From: an uncultured Eubacterium sp.
GTDB taxonomy: Bacteria > Bacillota > Clostridia > Lachnospirales > Lachnospiraceae
Assembly: GCA_910579145.1 (NCBI GenBank)
Contig: CAJTTQ010000081.1
Span: 1-11,367, forward strand
Reading direction: 5' to 3'
Length of the DNA: 11,367 nucleotides
Positions within the stretch are counted from its first letter, which is position 1. Each line of letters starts with the position of its first letter. Positions 6,693 to 11,367 of the stretch are shown here, piece by piece. The notes under the pieces are model-generated. The model saw only the letters and a list, made by a program, of their open reading frames with translations. It was not told the origin of the DNA and did no database searches. A program made the translations under genes and the position numbers.

Positions 6693-6708
6693 AAGTGCTG
6701 GCGCACTT
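6693..6708 (+). other. Leader hairpin upstream of the glycosyltransferase gene
   Basis: AAGTGC-TGGC-GCACTT gives a perfect 6-bp stem with a 4-base loop, placed within the first ~10-25 bases of the predicted transcript. No T-run follows, so it is more likely a 5'-end stabilising stem or a palindromic protein-binding site than a terminator. Function is unknown. Confidence 0.35.
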
Positions 6709-6747
6709 ATTGATAAGCTGCTAAAACTAGTGAAGGGAAGATACAGT

Positions 6748-7722
6748 ATGAGGGAGAAACATATTTTATATTTGGTAGTGCCCTGTTATAATGAAGAGGA
6801 AGTGCTCGACGAGACGGCAAAACAGCTCAGTGCGAAAGTCGAGGCACTGATCGGCGCTGGAAAGATCAGCGCTGCCAGCCGGATCTTATTTGTCAATGAC
6901 GGTTCGAAAGATCAGACGTGGATGATCATCAGCCGCCTGCATGAGGAGTACGCGCATGTGAGCGGACTGAACCTATCCCGGAACCGTGGACATCAAAATG
7001 CGGTGCTGGCGGGTCTGATGTACGCGAAAGAACATGCGGATGTGGCGATTTCGCTCGACGCGGATCTGCAGGACGATGTCAATGCGGTTGATGAGATGAT
7101 CGCGAAATACTATGAGGGAAACGATGTCGTGTACGGTGTGCGGAGCAGCCGGAAAAAGGATACTTTTTTTAAGAAGGCGACCGCGGAAGGGTTTTATAAG
7201 TTCATGGCGTGGATGGGTGTCGATATCGTGTTTAACCATGCGGATTACCGTCTGATGAGTAAACGCGTGCTCGACCAGCTTGAGAACTATAAGGAAGTAC
7301 ATTTGTTTTTGCGGGGGATGATTCCGTTGATCGGCTATCCGTCGGATAAGGTTTATTATGAGCGGCATGAGCGGTTTGCGGGAGAGAGTAAATATCCGCT
7401 GAAAAAAATGCTCGCGCTTGCGTTTGACGGCATTTCTTCGTTCAGCGTCAAACCGATCCGGTTTATCGTGGGGCTTGGTTTTGTGATCTTTTTTATCAGT
7501 ATATTGATGCTTGCCTACTCGATCTGGCAGTTCGCGATCGGGGATACGGTGCCTGGCTGGAGCAGCCTGATCGTATCGATCTGGGCGCTCGGCGGCCTGC
7601 AGCTGCTGGCCATCGGCGTCGTGGGAGAATACATCGGCAAGGTGTATATGGAGACAAAGGCGAGGCCGAAATACGCGGTTCAGGATATTTTGGACACGAC
7701 GGAGGATTCAATTGGCGAATAG
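6748..7722 (+). CDS. GtrB/CsbB-like polyprenol-phosphate glycosyltransferase (GT2, two C-terminal membrane helices)
   Basis: A 324-residue DPM1/GtrB-type enzyme. Residues 1-230 are a GT2 domain: VVPCYNEEEVLDE (10-22), LFVNDGSKDQTW (47-58), SRNRGHQNAVLAG (77-89), the metal-binding DADLQDD (104-110) and the family motif RFAGESKYPLKK (209-220). Two hydrophobic segments follow at about 238-264 and 271-297, so it is membrane-anchored. Family members move a sugar from a UDP-sugar to undecaprenyl phosphate on the cytoplasmic side; the lipid-linked sugar is flipped and decorates teichoic acid, O-antigen or lipids outside. No flippase or GtrC-type partner is next to it. A GTG at 6730 is in frame, but ATG at 6748 has an AGGGAAG site seven bases upstream and gives the usual N-terminus. 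The response-regulator gene follows after 15 bases, so the three genes probably share the promoter at 6651. The sugar is not determinable from sequence. Confidence 0.92.
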   Translation: MREKHILYLVVPCYNEEEVLDETAKQLSAKVEALIGAGKISAASRILFVNDGSKDQTWMIISRLHEEYAHVSGLNLSRNRGHQNAVLAGLMYAKEHADVAISLDADLQDDVNAVDEMIAKYYEGNDVVYGVRSSRKKDTFFKKATAEGFYKFMAWMGVDIVFNHADYRLMSKRVLDQLENYKEVHLFLRGMIPLIGYPSDKVYYERHERFAGESKYPLKKMLALAFDGISSFSVKPIRFIVGLGFVIFFISILMLAYSIWQFAIGDTVPGWSSLIVSIWALGGLQLLAIGVVGEYIGKVYMETKARPKYAVQDILDTTEDSIGE

Positions 7723-7737
7723 GAGGAACAGGGGGAA

Positions 7738-8391
7738 ATGGCACATATACTTGTAGTGGAAGATGAGGAAACGATACGAAATCTCATCTGTTGGAATTTA
7801 GAATTGGTCGGCCATCAATGCAGTTCGGCAGCAGACGGCTGGGAGGCGAAAAAAGCGCTGGAAGACGGGGGATTTGATCTCGTCTTGCTCGATGTCATGC
7901 TGCCGGGACTCGATGGGTTTAAGCTGGCGGAGTATTGCCAGGATATGCCGGTCATGTTTGTCACGGCCAAAGAGGGGATCGAAGATAAAATGAAAGGGTT
8001 CCGGGCGGGAGCGGACGATTATCTCGTCAAACCGTTTGAGATCGTGGAACTGTTAGCCCGGGTCAATGTCATTTTGCGCCGGAATGGGTCGGATGAGCAG
8101 GGGATCTCGATCGGTGGCGTAACGATCGACATGCAGGGCAGAAAAGTGTATAAAGGCGGTGTTCCGGCTGATCTGACGCCGCAGGAATATGAACTGTTTG
8201 AAACACTTGTGAGGAATCGCAACATTGCGCTTTCGCGGGAGAAGCTTTTGGAACTGGCCTGGGGATATGATTTTTCAGGGGATACGAGAACGGTAGATGT
8301 TCATATCCAGAAACTCCGTCAAAAACTTGGACTTGAACAGAACATAAAGACTGTGTATAAGATGGGATACCGATTGGAGGATCTGGAATGA
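7738..8391 (+). CDS. OmpR/PhoB-family response regulator
   Basis: A 217-residue two-domain DNA-binding response regulator of standard length. The receiver domain (1 to about 115) has acidic residues E8 and D9, the phosphorylation site D52 in LVLLDVMLPGLDG, the switch threonine T76 and K98 in DDYLVKPF. The C-terminal winged helix contains DLTPQEYELFETLVRN, the recognition region SREKLLELAWGYDF and the wing TVYKMGYRLE. A strong AGGAGG overlaps the stop of the upstream glycosyltransferase gene, with an AGGGGG closer to the ATG. The stop codon overlaps the kinase start (ATGA), so kinase and regulator are translationally coupled. Its targets are unknown; the divergent promoter region at 6594-6679 is a reasonable candidate. 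The gene is intact although its partner kinase is broken, so its phosphorylation state may now depend on another donor. Confidence 0.95.
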   Translation: MAHILVVEDEETIRNLICWNLELVGHQCSSAADGWEAKKALEDGGFDLVLLDVMLPGLDGFKLAEYCQDMPVMFVTAKEGIEDKMKGFRAGADDYLVKPFEIVELLARVNVILRRNGSDEQGISIGGVTIDMQGRKVYKGGVPADLTPQEYELFETLVRNRNIALSREKLLELAWGYDFSGDTRTVDVHIQKLRQKLGLEQNIKTVYKMGYRLEDLE

Positions 8392-9542
8392 AATTTTGGC
8401 AAAAGATTTATTTTTCTGTGTTCTTATTATTTCTTATCTTTCTAAACAGCGGTATTATCACTGTTTTTTACATTTCCTATTCTCATAATATGGCAGAAGA
8501 AAAGAAGCGTATGATCGGGGAAAATGAGGTGATCCGGCGGTCGCTGGAGAATGATATTGCCGCTTTTGGAAAAAAGGCGCCGGGAGAGAAGGAGTTTTTT
8601 TCAATCATGCAGGAGTATGAGAGGATGTTCCGCGAGAACAGCCTTTCGTTCGTGTTATGGCAGAATGATACGAAGGTGTTTGCCAGCGAGGGAGTGCAGA
8701 TGGAGGATGATCTGCCGGAGGATGTCATAACGATCCGGCGCCGGGAGGGGATACAGACCGCCTATGTGATCTCGGTGTTTACGATCAATAATATGACGTA
8801 CCGCCTGGCGGCGGTCCGCTCCCTTACCGGACTGACGAAACTGTGGGACAAGCTGCAGATGATTTTTTTACTGCTCAGCGGAGTCCTGTCCGCCGTGCTG
8901 GCGGTCGTGCTCTACATTATGATGCGCAGGCTGACGAGGCCCCTTGACCGCCTGTCACAGAAGGCGAGGGAGGTTGCGGATGGCAATTATGAGTGGATTC
9001 CGGTGCATGGGACGGACGAGATCGCGCAGCTTGGCACGGACTTTAATATCATGACGGCAGCCGTGCAGAATAAGATCGAGTCACAGCAGCGGTTTGTGGC
9101 AAATCTGGCACATGAACTCCGCACGCCGCTCACTTCGATCGGCGGTTATTCGGAATATCTGCTTCGAGGAAATGCAGACCCGGACAGGCAGATCCAGGCA
9201 CTAAGTTACATCCACAGCGAAAGCCGCCGTATGCAGCAGATGTCAAGTCAGTTACTGCTTCTAGCCAGGGTGCAGGAAGAGGAGGTGCAGATGGCGGAGG
9301 TGTCTGTCAGCGAATGCCTGCGGGAGGCGTATGAAAGCTGTGAGCCTCTCATTGAGGAAAAAGGACTGGCAGTCGTTTCGCACGGAACTGATTTTTCGGT
9401 GCAGGGCGTCAGGGAACTTCTGGTTTGTCTTTGGATTCATTCGTGGATGGCTGGAACAGAAACTATTGTGTGCTGCCGGGAGATAAAAAAATTGTGTACA
9501 CCAAAGAAAAGCTTAAAAATGGCGAGTGGTATCAGGAAGTAA
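8388..9542 (+). CDS. Sensor histidine kinase, truncated: lacks the ATP-binding domain
   Basis: 384 residues, coupled to the response regulator by an ATGA overlap, with GGAGG about eight bases upstream. Helix 1 (about 7-31) and helix 2 (about 157-178) flank an extracellular sensor region of about 125 residues. A HAMP domain follows (about 179-230), then a HisKA helix pair with the phospho-acceptor H242 in NLAHELRTPLTSI. The protein should continue into the HATPase_c domain. Instead, after VRELLVCL (341-348), where the N-box is normally reached, the sequence changes to an unrelated tail of about 36 residues (WIHSWMAGTE...) and stops. No N, G1 or G2 box is present anywhere downstream. The same DNA past about 9425 reads as good coding sequence in a different frame for another protein, so the kinase was cut by a rearrangement. 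It cannot autophosphorylate as drawn; it might still dimerise. Domain calls are firm; the cause is open. Confidence 0.88.
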   Translation: MKFWQKIYFSVFLLFLIFLNSGIITVFYISYSHNMAEEKKRMIGENEVIRRSLENDIAAFGKKAPGEKEFFSIMQEYERMFRENSLSFVLWQNDTKVFASEGVQMEDDLPEDVITIRRREGIQTAYVISVFTINNMTYRLAAVRSLTGLTKLWDKLQMIFLLLSGVLSAVLAVVLYIMMRRLTRPLDRLSQKAREVADGNYEWIPVHGTDEIAQLGTDFNIMTAAVQNKIESQQRFVANLAHELRTPLTSIGGYSEYLLRGNADPDRQIQALSYIHSESRRMQQMSSQLLLLARVQEEEVQMAEVSVSECLREAYESCEPLIEEKGLAVVSHGTDFSVQGVRELLVCLWIHSWMAGTETIVCCREIKKLCTPKKSLKMASGIRK

Positions 9543-10096
9543 ACGAATGTGATTACAACGGGCGAAATCAACGGCTGATCTGCAGGATTGAAGGTATGGA
9601 CAAAAGTGTAGGTAAGGTAAATCGGATTGCAGAACTGGCTGTATCCCAGCACGAAAAAACCTTGTTTTTTACCGGCATGTACTTTAAAACAAATGATGAA
9701 GATGAGACAAGTTTGCCTTGCTTCGGCGAAATCAACCGTGATACCGGGAAAGTGGTCTCTGTACAGGAAGAAAAGAATTTTGGGCATTTGATGGGCAATA
9801 AAATGTTGTTTGTTGACGGACTCCGTGAAAAAGGAGTTTCCTCTTCGGGGTATATTACCTGTCTGGATGACAATGGGGTCAAGGAGAACTACATATTTCA
9901 GAAGAAAGACGAAAGTCAGGAAGTTATCGTTTCAGATGAAGGGAACTTTTACCTCAGCTATGAGAGGATGGATAACGAGAGCAGGACTAAAATTTCCTGT
10001 TATTCTTTTCAACAGAGCAAATTTCAATGGAAGAAGGAAATTCCGCAATACGTATCGGAGATATGGTATTTTGAACAGGAGGATATGGATCAATGA
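9425..10096 (+). CDS. Unrecognised protein, probably 5'-truncated (beta-strand-rich, propeller-like)
   Basis: The frame is open from 9392 to the stop at 10096. The first possible start is a TTG at 9425, with no ribosome binding site. It lies inside the tail of the broken kinase gene, so this is probably the C-terminal part of a longer gene. About 223 residues are visible. The sequence has repeating short strands with aromatic and charged residues (for example KKIVYTKEKL, KTLFFTGMYF, GYITCLDDNG, GNFYLSYERM), spaced as in WD/TolB/PQQ-like beta-propellers, but I cannot assign a family. The stop overlaps the start of the next gene (ATGA), with AGGAGG within its end, which indicates an operon with the lipoprotein and ABC-ATPase genes. 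Base composition is visibly more A-rich than in the kinase part before 9420. An intact copy would probably carry a signal peptide or lipobox, but that is inference. Confidence 0.6.
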   Translation: MSLDSFVDGWNRNYCVLPGDKKIVYTKEKLKNGEWYQEVNECDYNGRNQRLICRIEGMDKSVGKVNRIAELAVSQHEKTLFFTGMYFKTNDEDETSLPCFGEINRDTGKVVSVQEEKNFGHLMGNKMLFVDGLREKGVSSSGYITCLDDNGVKENYIFQKKDESQEVIVSDEGNFYLSYERMDNESRTKISCYSFQQSKFQWKKEIPQYVSEIWYFEQEDMDQ

Positions 10097-11097
10097 CGGA
10101 TAACAAAAAAATGTACAGGATCGCTCTGATCCTGTTTGCGGCAATCTGTTTTTTGGGGTGTCAGAGAGAGTCGGAAAAAGGTTATGAGGCAGTTGGGGAA
10201 GAGGGGCAGGACGAACCGTATTTTGATCTGGAAGAAATAGAAGAAAATGAGCCAAATGAGCAGGTGGGTTTTAGTTTTGGAGTAGATAATTACGAGGAAG
10301 AAAAAGGGCAGATTCCCTATGACGGAGGAGTATTGCAGGTGGACTTTGAGGTGGATCCCCAGCATTGCAGTTTTGAATGTGCGGTACTGATCTATATAGA
10401 TGGAATTTTACAAGAATACGCGTTGGAACCACAGGGGATACCAGCCGAGCAGCATACGGTTAAAGTCGAAGATAAGAAAACGATTCTTTCTGTTTTTTTT
10501 ATACCGAAAATAGATGAAAAGAAACAAAAGCACCGGATCCACTTTTTGTGTATGTATGATCCGGGACGCCAGCCAGAGAACGGAAGTGGATCTTATGGCA
10601 ATTCGCATAAAATTTCCCAGGTCATGCCGTGGGAACTGGTTCTTACCGGGACGTGTGAGAAAACAAAGGAGAAGATCGTTCCTGAAAAAATGGATACGAT
10701 TTCAAAAGAAAAAAGAAAGGAATACGAACACGGAAATGAAAATGGCAAAAGTGATAATGAATTAGATGAAGGGATTCGATTTGAAACAGAGCGGGGTCAA
10801 AAAGAGAAAGAAATCACGTTTTGCATTCTCGGCGGAATGGCCGCTGAATACCGGGTCAGCGCGTACATTGGGCATAAGCCTGTCAATTTTTCCAACGGTG
10901 CGAAATATATAGACCTTTCTCTTGACGGTAAACATATGTATGAGGGTAGTCTTTTTACGGAAATGCGGTCAGATCAGGATTATGACACGTTATATTTTAT
11001 GGCAGTCCCGATCAGCCATTTGGGAACAGCGATGGTGGAGAAGAGTAGTTCCATGTGCCTGTATCAGGGAGGGCTTCAGGATGCTGCAAATAAGTGA
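10093..11097 (+). CDS. Putative lipoprotein of unknown family, in operon with an ABC transporter ATPase
   Basis: A 334-residue protein. It starts with a basic stretch and a hydrophobic segment (IALILFAAICFLGC, 10-23), ending in a lipobox-like FLGC with lipidation at C23; the -3 residue is Phe instead of Leu, so the box is slightly degenerate. Residues about 24-75 are strongly acidic and probably unstructured. Two strand-rich parts (about 76-185 and 240-330) are separated by a charged low-complexity linker (about 189-237) coded by very A-rich DNA. I recognise no known family. The start follows AGGAGG by 10 bases and overlaps the preceding stop; its own 3' end overlaps the ABC-ATPase start by 17 bases. 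The tight coupling suggests an outer-face accessory protein of the transporter, but substrate and role are unknown. An alternative Met at residue 7 would shorten it slightly. Confidence 0.75.
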   Translation: MTDNKKMYRIALILFAAICFLGCQRESEKGYEAVGEEGQDEPYFDLEEIEENEPNEQVGFSFGVDNYEEEKGQIPYDGGVLQVDFEVDPQHCSFECAVLIYIDGILQEYALEPQGIPAEQHTVKVEDKKTILSVFFIPKIDEKKQKHRIHFLCMYDPGRQPENGSGSYGNSHKISQVMPWELVLTGTCEKTKEKIVPEKMDTISKEKRKEYEHGNENGKSDNELDEGIRFETERGQKEKEITFCILGGMAAEYRVSAYIGHKPVNFSNGAKYIDLSLDGKHMYEGSLFTEMRSDQDYDTLYFMAVPISHLGTAMVEKSSSMCLYQGGLQDAANK

Positions 11098-11194
11098 TGT
11101 AAGTAAACGTTTTAAGAAGAAACAGGTGCTGTCCGGCATAAACATACAGCTGGAGCAGGGGATCTATGCCCTGTTAGGTGTAAAAGGTGCATAG
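11081..11194 (+). pseudogene. ABC transporter ATP-binding protein, cut off inside Walker A
   Basis: The ATG at 11081 lies inside the end of the lipoprotein gene, with AGGGAGGG upstream. The 37 residues begin LQISDVSKRFKKKQVLSGIN, the classic N-terminus of an ABC ATPase (A-loop region and first strands). They continue GIYALLGVKGA and stop at TAG. Intact family members read GxNGAGKTT at this point, so only the first half of Walker A survives. The signature, Walker B and switch regions are absent, and what follows (from about 11190) is unrelated sequence. The gene is therefore inactive in this arrangement. The simplest explanation is insertion of a mobile element whose end lies here. Confidence 0.85.
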
Positions 11195-11226
11195 ATTTAT
11201 AGACAACTTTGCCTAAAGATTTGATA

Positions 11227-11261
11227 CCAACACGCCGCTAATCGTTACACGGCGTTGTTGG
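11227..11261 (-). other. Long hairpin around the stop codon of the right-edge gene
   Basis: CCAACACGCCG (11227-11237) and CGGCGTTGTTGG (11250-11261) pair over 11 bp with one bulged T and a 12-base loop. The loop contains the TAA stop of the minus-strand gene. It could be a weak terminator, although no strong T-run follows, or a structure near the end of a mobile element. Confidence 0.5.
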
Positions 11262-11367
11262 ACTTTATCAGTTCAAGGTTATGTTGGTTGTTTTCGATAA
11301 ACTCAACAATACGCTTGTGTTGGTCGGCAAAGTTAAATTGAATTGTAATCTCGTTGTTTTCGTGGAC
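11245..11367 (-). CDS. 3' end of a gene entering from the right, possibly a large serine recombinase
   Basis: On the minus strand the frame is open from the right edge to a TAA at 11247-11245, giving the last 40 residues of a protein. They include NEITIQFNFADQHKRIVEFI and end LIKSNNAV. The short strand with IxIxFNF near the C-terminus resembles the tails of large serine recombinases (TnpX/TndX-type, DUF4368 region) that I know from Clostridia mobile elements, but 40 residues are too few to be sure. A recombinase gene ending about 50-60 bases from an abrupt break in a host gene is the arrangement expected at the end of such an element. A relaxase or another element protein is possible. Base composition is low GC. 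Confidence 0.45.
   Translation of the reverse strand, partial: VHENNEITIQFNFADQHKRIVEFIENNQHNLELIKSNNAV

Larger units (their letters stand above)
11180..11367. mobile_element. Probable end of an integrated mobile element (partial)
   Basis: Homology to an ABC ATPase ends at about 11185-11191, halfway through the Walker A codons. It is replaced by about 50 bases without coding sequence, a strong hairpin, and a gene tail reading back toward the junction. I infer that the junction is an attachment site inside the ABC ATPase gene. The other end of the element lies outside the window, so neither the target duplication nor the core dinucleotide can be read. Confidence 0.45.

Noticed and set aside
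6730..6747. GTG at 6730 as the start of the glycosyltransferase gene
   Set aside because: It has no ribosome binding site. The ATG at 6748 has AGGGAAG seven bases upstream and gives the normal N-terminus of the family.
1..11367. CRISPR array, tRNA, rRNA or complete insertion sequence
   Set aside because: I saw no regularly spaced direct repeats, no tRNA-like cloverleaf, no rRNA signature and no transposase on either strand.

Overview
The window looks like a chromosomal segment of a low-to-mid GC Gram-positive Clostridia, most like a Lachnospiraceae gut bacterium. The evidence is strong AGGAGG-type ribosome binding sites, consensus TTGACA/TATAAT-like promoters, a teichoic-acid-type glycerophosphotransferase, a lipoprotein signal and an OmpR-type two-component system. 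The taxonomic call is inference; no rRNA or marker gene is present.

Layout. (1) Bases 1-1422, plus strand: the 3' part of an AAA/ABC-like ATPase gene overlapping a small Toprim-fold protein gene. The pair resembles a split OLD-like ATPase-nuclease and is a candidate defence module. (2) Bases 1400-6537, minus strand: a four-gene surface-carbohydrate operon. In transcription order it holds a TagF-like glycerophosphotransferase fused to a GT42/DUF115-like domain, a KdsB-type CMP-ulosonate synthetase, an HMGL-family aldolase with an extra C-terminal domain, and a KdsC-type HAD phosphatase. (3) Bases 6538-6747: a divergent promoter region with two near-consensus promoters back to back. (4) Bases 6748-9542, plus strand: a GtrB/CsbB-like membrane glycosyltransferase, an OmpR-family response regulator and a sensor kinase that loses its ATP-binding domain. 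(5) Bases ~9425-11194, plus strand: a more A-rich block with the 3' part of an unrecognised gene, an unrecognised lipoprotein gene, and the first 37 codons of an ABC-transporter ATPase that stops inside its Walker A motif. (6) Bases ~11185-11367: what looks like the end of a mobile element, with the last 40 codons of a possible serine recombinase on the minus strand.

How it may work. The minus-strand operon has the activation and dephosphorylation steps of a KDO-type sugar pathway. No KdsA is visible, but a pyruvate-aldolase-fold enzyme sits between kdsB and kdsC. A simple model is pyruvate plus a sugar-phosphate aldehyde to a 3-deoxy-ulosonate phosphate (aldolase), then dephosphorylation (KdsC), CMP activation (KdsB), and transfer onto a polyglycerol-phosphate polymer by the large two-domain transferase. 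This is the most interesting candidate system in the window.

Caution. There are three abrupt discontinuities: near 1378, near 9425 and near 11185. Coding sequence there runs out of one recognisable gene straight into something unrelated. The last fits insertion of a mobile element. The others could be natural deletions or an assembly chimera, and the sequence alone does not decide. No tRNA, rRNA, CRISPR array, complete insertion sequence or convincing rho-independent terminator for the annotated genes was seen. No gene-free stretch exceeds 300 bases.
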